A stretch of DNA of 25,592 bases, taken from contig CAJUHR010000047.1 in assembly GCA_910586255.1 (NCBI GenBank), forward strand, positions 1-25,592. The letters are read 5' to 3'. Both the position numbers and the translations under genes were made by a program. The DNA comes from an uncultured Lachnospiraceae bacterium. Lineage in GTDB: Bacteria; Bacillota; Clostridia; Lachnospirales; Lachnospiraceae. Under the pieces are notes generated by a model. The model did not search any database and was not told the origin of the DNA. It saw only the letters and a program-made list of their open reading frames with translations. Numbering within the stretch: the stretch's first letter is position 1; each line of letters begins with the position of its first letter. Below are positions 7,439 to 15,285 of this stretch, piece after piece.

Positions 7439-8100
7439 TTATATCCACACCCCCAGACAGTTTCTATGTATTCCCGCTTAGAGACATCTTTTAGTTTATT
7501 TCTGATCCGTCGAATCAACTCTGTAACTATCTTATTATCTCCGGTTCGTTCCAACCCCCACAATTTTTCATATATTTGCTCACGGTCAAATGTCTGACCC
7601 GGATAACTCGATAATAACTCAATAATATCAAACTCAGATTTTGTCATAAGAATCTCCTGATTATTACAAAAAATCTGACGGCTGCTGTAATCAATACACA
7701 ACCCAACATCAAATCGGAATGTTCTTTTCGCACTCTTCCGCTTTTCTCTGCGAAGATGCGCCTCAATCCTTGCCAGCAATTCTTTGAGAGAAACGGGCTT
7801 TACAATATAATCATCACCACCTGTACGCAATCCGGCAATTTTATCCCGTTCTTCAATTCGTGCCGTTAAAAAGATGATCGGGCAATCCAACATATCTCTT
7901 ATTTTCCCACAAACTTCCAACCCATTCATCCCCGGCATGTTAATATCCAATAAAATCAAGTCCGGATTCTGTTCAGCTTTCCTAATGGCTGTTTCTCCGT
8001 CATAAGCACTCAGCACCTGATACTGCTCCATTTCCAGAAAATCTTTTATCATCTTCGCTATTTTTTTATCGTCATCTACAACAAGTATCTTGTCAGACAT
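7411..8100 (-). CDS. OmpR/PhoB-family response regulator (module i)
   Basis: This is a 229-residue DNA-binding response regulator. The receiver domain has the acidic pocket VDDD at residues 8-11, the phospho-acceptor D52 in LILLDINMPG, the TAR switch threonine and YIVKPVS with the conserved lysine. The C-terminal third is a winged helix with ELIRRIRNKL and YIETVWGCGYKW, as in OmpR/PhoB proteins. The start is ATG 8100, behind AGGAGGTGCAGC. The frame stays open upstream to 8361, and an ATG at 8220 lies within a duplicated piece of the neighbouring gene. That ATG has no good ribosome binding site, so the extension is probably not translated from it. The target is probably the linked transporter operon. 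Confidence 0.93.
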   Translation of the reverse strand: MSDKILVVDDDKKIAKMIKDFLEMEQYQVLSAYDGETAIRKAEQNPDLILLDINMPGMNGLEVCGKIRDMLDCPIIFLTARIEERDKIAGLRTGGDDYIVKPVSLKELLARIEAHLRREKRKSAKRTFRFDVGLCIDYSSRQIFCNNQEILMTKSEFDIIELLSSYPGQTFDREQIYEKLWGLERTGDNKIVTELIRRIRNKLKDVSKREYIETVWGCGYKWTLQNKNQ

Positions 8101-8121
8101 GCTGCACCTCCTGTTACATTT

Positions 8122-8222
8122 CCTCCTGGAAGAGCCAGCGGGCGTATGGAAGAAACCCCATTTGCCGTCTTTTTCCTGCATGGAAATAATCTGTTTTGCC
8201 CACCTCGTATCTTTATGCATGA
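8122..8222. repeat. 101-bp direct repeat, copy A (truncated gene start)
   Basis: These 101 bases match 8999-9099 with only three mismatches and the same orientation, 877 bases apart. On the minus strand the segment encodes the first 30-odd residues of the prenyltransferase-like protein (MHKDTRWAKQIISMQEKDG...) and then breaks off at SSRR. Copy A is the partial one. It lies immediately before, and in frame with, the response regulator, whose ribosome binding site is only about 15 bases beyond its end. Confidence 0.95.
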
Positions 8223-8248
8223 TATGTGCTTCATACAAATACGGATTA

Positions 8249-9097
8249 TCATTGTATGCCCGACAACACAGAGAGCAAACTTGAAATACGTTCTGTACAG
8301 TCTGCTTCTCGCGTCTCCTGTTTTCTCCAGTCATTGGAAAGCGGGAAATATACCTTATCATTCACTGATTTCCCCATATCCCACTTACCATTTTCTTTTT
8401 TCAGCCCGTTTAACCAATCCGCAACAAACTGAAGCTTATCTGCCGCATATCTGTATTTGGATAAAAGCTCAACAGCCGCAAGATAACGGCTGGCCTGCCT
8501 GCTTTCAAAAACCTTGGGCAAGAACAGGATTCTCTCGCTATATATGTAATAGATTCCATCCTCTTTGTCTAAAACATAGTCCATCAGAGCTTCCTCAGTT
8601 CTTCTGTCCAGGCAATTTACCAAAAGGGATATTTGGTAAAAACACGTAAAATCAATAAGCCTTCTGCCCATTGGCTTAACTCCAAAAATATCCTGATAGG
8701 CAGAAATATACTCTTTATGGTGATATACACCACCTTGGAATGCAGAGGAAATCACTGCTGCCCATTGGCCGGCTACTTTATTGGCCGCCGGATATCCATC
8801 CGAAAATCTTCTGATCCATACGGCAAGCATAAGGGAAACAAAGATCTCCCAGTCCAAAAGCTTTTCCCTGCGATCCGGGATCTCTGCCCTTCCAACAAGA
8901 CAGTTATTCATATAGGAACACGCTTTCTGGATACATATATCTTCTATTGTATAGCCCCGACGTTCCAGCCGCCAAAGCGCCTGTTCCGTTGTAATCGGCC
9001 TCCTGGAAGAGCCAGAGGGCGTATGGAAGAAACCCCATTTGCCGTCTTTTTCCTGCATGGAAATAATCTGTTGTGGCCACCTCGTATCTTTATGCAT
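8249..9097 (-). CDS. prenyltransferase/squalene-cyclase-like protein (module ii)
   Basis: From ATG 9097 (behind GGGGAGGGGAGA) this is a 282-residue soluble protein. It has two repeats resembling the QW-type motifs of alpha/alpha-toroid proteins: SMQEKDGKWGFFHTPSG near the N-terminus and LKKENGKWDMGKSVND near the C-terminus. The middle is helical and rich in Trp, Tyr and Arg. No DxDD or DxxD cyclase motif is evident, so cyclase activity should not be assumed. It is the last gene after an ATPase and permease on the same strand, 49 bases behind the permease stop, and is probably co-transcribed. It could be a modifying enzyme or a binding partner of the transporter. Its first 100 bases are duplicated at 8122-8222. 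Fold assignment is tentative; the role is unknown. Confidence 0.7.
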   Translation of the reverse strand: MHKDTRWPQQIISMQEKDGKWGFFHTPSGSSRRPITTEQALWRLERRGYTIEDICIQKACSYMNNCLVGRAEIPDRREKLLDWEIFVSLMLAVWIRRFSDGYPAANKVAGQWAAVISSAFQGGVYHHKEYISAYQDIFGVKPMGRRLIDFTCFYQISLLVNCLDRRTEEALMDYVLDKEDGIYYIYSERILFLPKVFESRQASRYLAAVELLSKYRYAADKLQFVADWLNGLKKENGKWDMGKSVNDKVYFPLSNDWRKQETREADCTERISSLLSVLSGIQ

Positions 9098-9099
9098 GA
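8999..9099. repeat. 101-bp direct repeat, copy B (intact gene start)
   Basis: This is the second copy of the repeat at 8122-8222 and covers the true 5' end of the prenyltransferase-like gene, including its ATG at 9097. The copies differ at three positions. The high identity points to a recent partial duplication, or to insertion of the material between the two copies. Confidence 0.95.
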
Positions 9100-9146
9100 A
9101 ATCTCCCCTCCCCAAGCTGCCTGTTGCCTCCATGCTCAGACTGTCT

Positions 9147-9923
9147 TTATCCAATATCGGTTTTCCGGAAATGTGCAGTGCCTAATGCCAGCGGCAACAA
9201 TATCCAGATAACCGACATCAAAATTCCACGGAATAAAAACTCCAGTGGAAATGCTTCTGTTGGACAGTCTGCCATAAGGTTCAATATCCAGTATCTGCTG
9301 ATTGATATATTCAACCGCAGCACAGAAAACAGTAAATCCAGTCCCTGTACCAGCAACGGGGAAAATATGATCACTGCCATCGTAATCCCAATCCCGGCTG
9401 CCATATTCCGGCTCCACTCACAAATGGCAATGACAATACTGCTGACGGCAGCTCCAAAAAGCAGCTGAAGACCAAAATAGATCAGCAGGTTTTGGAAAAA
9501 TAACCTGTCCCCCTCCGGCGTTCCGATGAGGATTAACCCGATTATCAAAATCACAAAGAATATAATCAGATTCATGATCAAGGTAACCGCCATTCCAAAC
9601 AAATGCTTTGCCAGAAATACCTTCATTCTGGAATAGCCTTTGCCGACTACATTTTTCATTGCTCCATGCGTATAATCGCTTACCATCCATATGCAAAGGA
9701 ATATCATCCCAAACATCGTTACAAGCCCTCCGCCAGCAAACTGTGCCGCCATACCGGAAATGCCGGTCTCCTGCAAAACATCCCCGCCGGCGCCCATTGC
9801 CTGGCCTGCTGCCGTCATGGTCAAATAGACAAGAAGTATCATGCCTGCCGCAGATAAAAGGCATATCCAAAATGCTTTATTCTTCTTCCATCTATACCAC
9901 TCACCATACAAAAGATTACGCAT
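9147..9923 (-). CDS. ABC-2 type permease (module ii)
   Basis: This 258-residue membrane protein has about six hydrophobic segments and begins MRNLLYGEWYRWKKNKAFW, the short cytoplasmic lead-in seen in BcrB/ABC-2 permeases of bacitracin and lantibiotic resistance exporters. I chose ATG 9923 because GGGAGG lies eight bases before it; a GTG three codons earlier falls too close to that site. The gene overlaps the end of the ATPase gene by eight bases, so translation is probably coupled. It would form the membrane channel for that ATPase. The substrate is unknown. It has a basic membrane-proximal loop and no additional domains. Confidence 0.85.
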   Translation of the reverse strand: MRNLLYGEWYRWKKNKAFWICLLSAAGMILLVYLTMTAAGQAMGAGGDVLQETGISGMAAQFAGGGLVTMFGMIFLCIWMVSDYTHGAMKNVVGKGYSRMKVFLAKHLFGMAVTLIMNLIIFFVILIIGLILIGTPEGDRLFFQNLLIYFGLQLLFGAAVSSIVIAICEWSRNMAAGIGITMAVIIFSPLLVQGLDLLFSVLRLNISISRYWILNLMADCPTEAFPLEFLFRGILMSVIWILLPLALGTAHFRKTDIG

Positions 9924-10842
9924 TGAAACCACCTCCCGGCAGGGGCCTCTCGCCCATTCTCTCCATAAAATAGCTTTCCAAATCCTCTCCGGCCAAACGG
10001 CTCTCTTTCAAGGCAATTCCATTTGCCGCGACTGCATAGTTGATTTCTTCGGTCGTGTCCAACTTTTCAAAAACACATATGGTATGTGCATCCGCAACCG
10101 TACTTGAGATACCCAGTTTTTCCGTCAGAACCGCCGCTGCCCTCTGTGCGTCATCCACTGTAAGCTTCAGATACCGCCTGCATGTTACGTCCAGCTGATC
10201 AGCGCCAATCTCTTCAATCAGTACGCCGTCCCGTAAGATACCATACCTTGTCGCAATCTTTGACAGTTCCCCTAAAATATGGCTTGTAATCAATACCGTC
10301 ACATGTTCCTCCCGATTCAGTTTTAATAATAAATCCCGGATTTCCCTGATACCAGACGGATCTAATCCGTTTATTGGCTCGTCCAAAATCAGAAAATTGG
10401 GCTTTCTTATCAGGGCAATGGCTAATCCAAGACGCTGTCTCATTCCCATGGAAAAATTCTTTACCTTTTTCTTCCCGGCCGATTCAAGCCCTACACACTC
10501 CAGCATACGATCTGTGACTGCCTTATCTGTAATGCCCAGATTCCTCCGGATGATTTCCAAATTATCCTTTGCGCTTATGCCGGGATAACCGCCCGGCTCT
10601 TCAATCAGACTTCCGATATACTTTCTCTGCTGCTCTAAATCTGTTTTGCCGAAGAGCTCCATCTGTCCGCTATCCGGTGAGGCAAGCCCTAGCACCATAC
10701 GCATGAAAGTAGTTTTTCCTGCGCCGTTCTTCCCAATCAGCCCGTATATGTCTCCCTGGCGCACTGTTACGCTCACCTGATTTACGGCTATGCATTTTCC
10801 ATAGGTCTTTGTCAGTCTTTCTGTCTTTAGTATATCGCTCAT
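9916..10842 (-). CDS. BcrA-like ABC transporter ATP-binding protein (module ii)
   Basis: This 308-residue ATPase has Walker A GKNGAGKTT (37-45), signature FSMGMRQRLGLA (130-141), Walker B NFLILDEP (149-156) and the switch histidine in TSHIL. Where most ABC proteins have a Q-loop glutamine it reads SLIEEPGGYPG, as is usual in the BcrA/lantibiotic-immunity group. The C-terminal 90 residues form the accessory domain of that group and end in LESYFMERMGE. GGAGG lies six bases before the ATG. The transcript should start about 44 bases upstream, from the promoter at 10893-10921. It is first of three genes with the permease and the prenyltransferase-like protein. Protection against a peptide antibiotic is an inference from the family. 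Confidence 0.92.
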   Translation of the reverse strand: MSDILKTERLTKTYGKCIAVNQVSVTVRQGDIYGLIGKNGAGKTTFMRMVLGLASPDSGQMELFGKTDLEQQRKYIGSLIEEPGGYPGISAKDNLEIIRRNLGITDKAVTDRMLECVGLESAGKKKVKNFSMGMRQRLGLAIALIRKPNFLILDEPINGLDPSGIREIRDLLLKLNREEHVTVLITSHILGELSKIATRYGILRDGVLIEEIGADQLDVTCRRYLKLTVDDAQRAAAVLTEKLGISSTVADAHTICVFEKLDTTEEINYAVAANGIALKESRLAGEDLESYFMERMGERPLPGGGFNA

Positions 10843-10892
10843 ATTGGCCTCCAGCTTTTCTTGTTTTCATTCCAGGCTCTGCAAGATGTATT

Positions 10893-10960
10893 ATCTTATC
10901 ATTTATATACATCTATTACAATATACCAGGCCAGTTTTGCAGATTAAGGGGCGGTTTTTG
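10893..10960 (-). promoter_or_regulatory. promoter and upstream box of module (ii)
   Basis: On the minus strand a -35 TTGTAA (10916-10921) and -10 TAAGAT (10893-10898) are separated by 17 bases. Thirteen bases upstream of the -35 is a 26-bp box (10935-10960, core CCCCTTAATCTGCAAAA). The same box, with two substitutions, stands at the same distance from an equivalent promoter at 20733-20800. The weak -35 and the position of the box suggest an activator site, perhaps for an OmpR-type regulator. Confidence 0.6.
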
Positions 10961-11005
10961 TACTCAAAAAGCAGCCACCCAGGCATAGAGCAGCCGCTTC
11001 TTCCT

Positions 11006-11092
11006 CTAATCATCTTTCTTATTCCTACGGTCAACATAAGTAAGAATTACAAAGATACATGAAATAATTGATACAACCTCCAAAATACTCAT
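11006..11092 (-). CDS. small hydrophobic peptide, hol-tox/type I toxin-like
   Basis: An ATG at 11092, preceded by GAAAGGAGAGG, opens a 28-codon ORF. It has one membrane segment (LEVVSIISCIFVILTYV) and a charged tail, DRRNKKDD. This layout (about 30 residues, single helix, EVVS near the N-terminus, DRRNKK-type tail) is that of Firmicutes hol-tox peptides, small toxins usually kept silent by an overlapping antisense RNA. No antitoxin RNA could be defined from the sequence. It lies between module (ii) and the divergent STAND gene. A 19-base exact copy of its tail codons occurs at 21614-21632. The ribosome binding site and tail motif make translation likely; toxicity is inferred. Confidence 0.65.
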   Translation of the reverse strand: MSILEVVSIISCIFVILTYVDRRNKKDD

Positions 11093-11130
11093 ACACAAGC
11101 CTCTCCTTTCTCTACCGTTCTGTTTCCAAC

Positions 11131-11141
11131 AATGGTATAAT
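11131..11141 (+). promoter_or_regulatory. extended -10 promoter of the STAND gene
   Basis: The plus strand reads TGGTATAATG, an extended -10 (TGnTATAAT). No good -35 lies 17 bases upstream. It would start transcription near 11148, giving a leader of about 100 bases before the ATG at 11252. No other promoter-like sequence was seen in front of this gene. Confidence 0.5.
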
Positions 11142-11251
11142 GTCTGTACAGCTATAACCTTTGCTTACGCATATACTGTAATATATTTGAGAAGTTGGAT
11201 TCCAGTCAGATTATGGTTGGATTTCTAAACCTGACGAAAGGAGAAAATCTC

Positions 11252-14242
11252 ATGGCAGATATCATCACCACTTCCGCTTTCCTTCGTACCTTATTAATGA
11301 AATGCATTGGCACTGTTATGATTGAATGGGAACAATGGGATTTCCCCCAGCCCTCCTTTGACAGAGGCTATTTTAATGACCGGCTCAAGCGCCCAGTTCC
11401 GGTAAATACCCTCACACGCCAGAGGCTGAAACGCCTTTTTGAAAATGTTTTTTCTCCCGATAACCGTAAAGGAAAATTTCAGGAGCCACAGGCAGTTGAA
11501 GCGGCAAATGCCTTTATTTCCCTTGCAGAAAAATATTTTCATATCAATCTATCCGTCTGGGAAAATAATTATACAACAGACAACAGTACCAGCCGCTCCC
11601 ATCTGCTTTCCTGTCTTGATGTGGTTCTGGGAACGATAGAAGGGACCGAGTTACTGCCGTCAGAAAAGATTGCTGATTCCCTAAATAACTATATGACAGA
11701 AATCCATTCTGCCGAAAATATGCCTGCTCCCACATATCCAAAACTGCTGACCCCTGCCCCCTGCCAGCAGGCTTCCAACTTTTTTGGCCGCCAAAATACA
11801 ACCTCTTTCCTGATGGAGCAGTTACTTTCCGGACATTCCTGTTACTTGCATGGGATAGGCGGTATTGGTAAAACCGAAATTGCAAAATCAGTTCTGAAAC
11901 AGATTCTAAGTATGACCTCTTCCAGTTATGGTTTTACCCACATTGTATGGGTGAATTACACAGATGGAGATTTCGCCCTTTCTCTCGTGCGCGCCCTGAA
12001 TCTGGATGGGACAATCAATAACATGGAACAGGCATTCCAGAAGGCCGTTTCCATCATAAACCAATACCATGAAAATCTGTTGCTTATTATAGATAACGTA
12101 GAAAATGCTGATGATGAGCACCTGCTTGGACTCTGCGGATACCTTAACTGCCGTTTTCTGATTACGAGCCGCTGCGAGGGATTCCCGTCTTTTACCAAAA
12201 TACCTGTCCCGGCGCTCTCTGAGAACGATTGCATGACTTTATTCTATTCCTATTACTTTGGCCAAAAAGACGATATCATGCTTAAGAAAATTATACAGCT
12301 TGCAGACCGCCATACCGTTACCATTGAGCTTCTTGCAAAAATTGCAGATTCGGAGGAAGTTCTCTTATATGAATTCTACGATTCTCTGGTTCAATGCGGC
12401 TTCCACATCAGTGCCGAAGAGGTGACTACGGCTCATGAAAAGATGCATTCCGAAGGCCGGATAATCGAACAGTTGAAAAAACTCTTTGCCGTGTATGGCT
12501 GCAGCCCTGAAGCACAGCATTTACTGATTCAGATTTCGACCATCCCCAATATCCAGTTCGGATTTGAAAAAGCGAAAAAGTGGTTTGACTTAAAAAACCG
12601 TACCCCGCTGAATCAGTTAGCCAAAAAAGGCTGGATAAAAAAAGAACCGCTTTATGACAATGGCCGGCAGCATTATCTCTATTACATGCACTCTGTTATA
12701 GCATCCGCAATCCGCGCCCAATTTACAGAGAAGCTTTATCAGGCATGTCAGAGCTTCATTTATGAAATTACATTGGAAATGAAGGAAATCCGCTCCCAGA
12801 ATGACGCGGCTAAAAAGGAATTGATTCAGTTCAGCTGGTCACTGAATGATATTTTCCAGGGGCAGTTCCATTCAGAAAACGACTGCGGCTTTCTGTGGGC
12901 TTTGGCTGAAATCTATCGGGATATTGGTTATTATAAACGTGCCGTTCCCCTGCTGGATCTGCTTTTTAAGCTTTATACAGAGTTGTACGGAGATGACTGT
13001 ATCCAGCTTGGTTCCGTCTTCAACAGCAAAGGGATGATTGCATATAACCTGTCCCATTTTGATGCAGCACTGGATTTTTATCAAAAAAGCCGTGATATTA
13101 TAGATGAACATATTACCCCTGAAGCAGTTTCTTCCTTGGCAAAAATAGAACTTGCAAAACTTGACCTGAATATTGGAAAAACATATTTAAAGACCGATTA
13201 TCACAAGGCAGGTACGTTCTTTGACCGTGCCTATGACGTGCTGCTTTTGGAAGAAGGCAGGGAAAGCCAGCTTACACAAAACGCCCTTGCACATAAGGCA
13301 ATGTTTTTAGAGGATACCGGCCACTTGCTGGAAGCAGAAAATATATATGAAGAAATATATAATCAAAACAAAGAAGATACGGATGATTATGACACACTGT
13401 TGCTGCGCGCCTCCGTTGCTCATCATATCGGGAATATATACTCGGACTATGCCCCTGATAAAGCAATGCCTTTCCTGATGGAAGCGAAAGATATTTTATG
13501 GAATATCCTTTCCCCTACCCACCCGGATACCCTGGATGTCCTGAATTCTATCTGTTCTCTTGAACTTACGACAAAGGACAATTACCCGGAAGTCCTGTCT
13601 GACCTTCAGCATCTGCTGGAATTATTCATAAAGGCATACGGACCAGATGACCCACAGGTAGGAACCATCCACAACAATATCGGACTCTGCTTTTATTACA
13701 TGGGACAGCCTGCAGAGGCTGTCAGGAATTACAGAAAAGCCATACAGATCAACATATCTGTTTATGGCGAAGACCATCCCTCAACAGCATATATTTATAA
13801 TAACATCGGCGCGGCATATTCAGAAACAGAACATCCTGAAAAGGCTATTCCGGAACATGAGCATGCCTTAAAAATCTATAAAACGGCATATCCTGACAAA
13901 CTCAATCTGGATTTTGCCCTTACTCACGCAGATCTTGCAGGCGCTTATTTATTGGAGGGAAGCGGGGACAAGACAATGGAACATCTAAATGAAGCATTTG
14001 ACATATATCAGAAAATGCTTCCGGAAAATGCGCACCAGCTCATTTATCCATACTGTACCCTCGCCAATCTCATGACCACACTGGGAAACTATGAGACTGC
14101 CATTACCAGCTATTCTCACACCATCTGGCTCCTGCTTGAAAATGGTTATACGGAGGATTCCCCTGCGGTTCAGGAATTTGCTGTCAAAATAAATGATTTA
14201 CAGCAAATACAAAACAGCGAGGAACCCGATAGCAGTTTATAA
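11252..14242 (+). CDS. STAND NTPase (NB-ARC) with TPR repeats
   Basis: This 996-residue protein starts at ATG 11252 behind AAAGGAG; an earlier in-frame ATG at 11195 lacks such a site. Residues 1-170 form an N-terminal domain I do not recognise. The NB-ARC core has a P-loop GIGGIGKTE (201-209), Walker B LLLIIDN (276-282), an FLITSR sensor (302-307) and an MHD-like MHS (479-481) at the end of the winged-helix part. From about residue 540 to the end are kinesin-light-chain-type TPRs, with pieces such as HNNIGLCFYYMG and NNIGAAYSETEHPEKAI. STAND proteins with this order act as ligand-triggered switches: the TPRs sense and the N-terminus acts. Some defend against phages; others regulate transcription. 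It is the only large plus-strand gene, between a hol-tox-like ORF and a convergent ABC operon. Confidence 0.88.
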   Translation: MADIITTSAFLRTLLMKCIGTVMIEWEQWDFPQPSFDRGYFNDRLKRPVPVNTLTRQRLKRLFENVFSPDNRKGKFQEPQAVEAANAFISLAEKYFHINLSVWENNYTTDNSTSRSHLLSCLDVVLGTIEGTELLPSEKIADSLNNYMTEIHSAENMPAPTYPKLLTPAPCQQASNFFGRQNTTSFLMEQLLSGHSCYLHGIGGIGKTEIAKSVLKQILSMTSSSYGFTHIVWVNYTDGDFALSLVRALNLDGTINNMEQAFQKAVSIINQYHENLLLIIDNVENADDEHLLGLCGYLNCRFLITSRCEGFPSFTKIPVPALSENDCMTLFYSYYFGQKDDIMLKKIIQLADRHTVTIELLAKIADSEEVLLYEFYDSLVQCGFHISAEEVTTAHEKMHSEGRIIEQLKKLFAVYGCSPEAQHLLIQISTIPNIQFGFEKAKKWFDLKNRTPLNQLAKKGWIKKEPLYDNGRQHYLYYMHSVIASAIRAQFTEKLYQACQSFIYEITLEMKEIRSQNDAAKKELIQFSWSLNDIFQGQFHSENDCGFLWALAEIYRDIGYYKRAVPLLDLLFKLYTELYGDDCIQLGSVFNSKGMIAYNLSHFDAALDFYQKSRDIIDEHITPEAVSSLAKIELAKLDLNIGKTYLKTDYHKAGTFFDRAYDVLLLEEGRESQLTQNALAHKAMFLEDTGHLLEAENIYEEIYNQNKEDTDDYDTLLLRASVAHHIGNIYSDYAPDKAMPFLMEAKDILWNILSPTHPDTLDVLNSICSLELTTKDNYPEVLSDLQHLLELFIKAYGPDDPQVGTIHNNIGLCFYYMGQPAEAVRNYRKAIQINISVYGEDHPSTAYIYNNIGAAYSETEHPEKAIPEHEHALKIYKTAYPDKLNLDFALTHADLAGAYLLEGSGDKTMEHLNEAFDIYQKMLPENAHQLIYPYCTLANLMTTLGNYETAITSYSHTIWLLLENGYTEDSPAVQEFAVKINDLQQIQNSEEPDSSL

Positions 14243-14369
14243 GTTTTTATTATTTCTTATACCAAAACGGCGGCTTTTATTTTTATAAATTCAAGCTGCC
14301 TAATACCTGTACAGCACACAAGGGCGGCATATTCATTGATAACTGATATTTTCACTCCCCACTACAAGC

Positions 14370-14630
14370 TTAAATCCCTAATATGTTGTGCACAACCGTA
14401 AATATTTCAGCTTCCATTTGCTCACATTTTGTATAGTCGATAATATTACTTTTTTCCCATTCTGCAAAGGCTTCCAGTTTTCCTAATATCAAATCGGGAA
14501 CGATAACTTTGTTACAACTTGGACATTTATAAGCAGGAACATTCATAGCCTTTTTCGTTATACCGTTGTTTTCATAATCAAAGGTTATAAAGAAATCAGA
14601 CATACGCATTTTACAAGATTTGCATTTCAT
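14370..14630 (-). CDS. YgiT-type zinc-finger protein (module iii)
   Basis: From ATG 14630 (behind AAGAGG) the protein has 86 residues. It begins MKCKSCKMRMSD and has a second pair in YKCPSCNKV: two CxxC knuckles that should bind one zinc ion, as in the N-terminal half of MqsA/YgiT antitoxins. There is no helix-turn-helix after it, so it is not a complete MqsA. The C-terminal half is helical and acidic. Its start lies four bases after the permease stop, so it is the fourth gene of the GntR-ABC operon. It may be a small accessory or regulatory protein. The zinc-finger call is good; the function is unknown. Confidence 0.75.
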   Translation of the reverse strand: MKCKSCKMRMSDFFITFDYENNGITKKAMNVPAYKCPSCNKVIVPDLILGKLEAFAEWEKSNIIDYTKCEQMEAEIFTVVHNILGI

Positions 14631-14634
14631 ATAA

Positions 14635-15285
14635 TCAACCTCTTTTCCTGTTACGATAAGCAATAATGGAAATCTTATATGAAAGAAATTGGATAATACA
14701 GCTTACTACTATACCAACCACAATCAAAATACTTCTATGAGTTTGTATAAACTCAATAATGCCGGATAACGCTGGAACGAAAGCTGGTATCGCCACCAAA
14801 GCCATCACTGCAACAAACGGAACCATAGACCAAACCTTTGCTTTTGTATAGCCCATTTTGAAATATATAGGCATTTGTATTCCCGTAATAGTAGAGAAAA
14901 CTAAAAATGACGCACTAAATCCAAGCACAATTTCAGATAACTCTATTGTTCTGTCTTGAAAAGTTGCAAAGCCAAAATGCAAAATAATCACTGCGAGGAA
15001 GGATATGAAATAGTTTAGAAAGGAAAAAACATATCGTCCCAGCACTATGTCTTTCAAACTAACGGAAACCGAACCATATAGGCGGTCAAGGTTGTTCTTT
15101 TCTTGTATGGCAAAAATGTTAGATGACATAAGAGCCACAAACCATGCACCAGTAATACACAATATTGTAACAGATGACCCCATGAGGCCAAACATCATCA
15201 CGACTAGCGCCAATGATAAATACATGACAAGTTGTGATTTCATTGTAAATAAATCCAGTTTTGTAATCCTCAAAAAACCTGTCAT
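14635..15285 (-). CDS. ABC-2 transporter permease (module iii)
   Basis: This 216-residue membrane protein has about six hydrophobic helices and no large soluble domain. It resembles the short ABC2_membrane_5-type permeases often encoded after a YtrA-like repressor and an ATPase. The stretch SNIFAIQEKNNLDRLYGSVSV between helices two and three is a typical cytoplasmic loop of that family. The ATG overlaps the ATPase stop (ATGA), implying coupled translation. It ends with a basic YRNRKRG tail. With the ATPase at 15282-16142 it should form an exporter responding to cell-wall or envelope stress; that role is inferred from the family. Confidence 0.88.
   Translation of the reverse strand: MTGFLRITKLDLFTMKSQLVMYLSLALVVMMFGLMGSSVTILCITGAWFVALMSSNIFAIQEKNNLDRLYGSVSVSLKDIVLGRYVFSFLNYFISFLAVIILHFGFATFQDRTIELSEIVLGFSASFLVFSTITGIQMPIYFKMGYTKAKVWSMVPFVAVMALVAIPAFVPALSGIIEFIQTHRSILIVVGIVVSCIIQFLSYKISIIAYRNRKRG

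Noticed and set aside
7411..8361. 316-residue response regulator with a long N-terminal extension
   Set aside because: The extension is a truncated copy of the neighbouring gene; the receiver domain starts right at ATG 8100 behind AGGAGG.
8146..8649. Plus-strand frame of 167 codons and similar ones at 8633-9211
   Set aside because: They are antisense to the duplicated segment and the prenyltransferase-like gene and have no recognisable domains.
10935..10960. Reading the shared 26-bp box as a plus-strand terminator (GGGGCGGTTTTTG)
   Set aside because: The copy at 10935 lacks the matching CCCTC arm, and both copies hold a fixed distance to minus-strand promoters, so a regulatory box explains them better.
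14243..14369. Possible terminator in the convergent gap after the STAND gene (aaaacggcggcttttattttt)
   Set aside because: Only a four-pair A/U stem could form; the T-rich tract alone is not enough.
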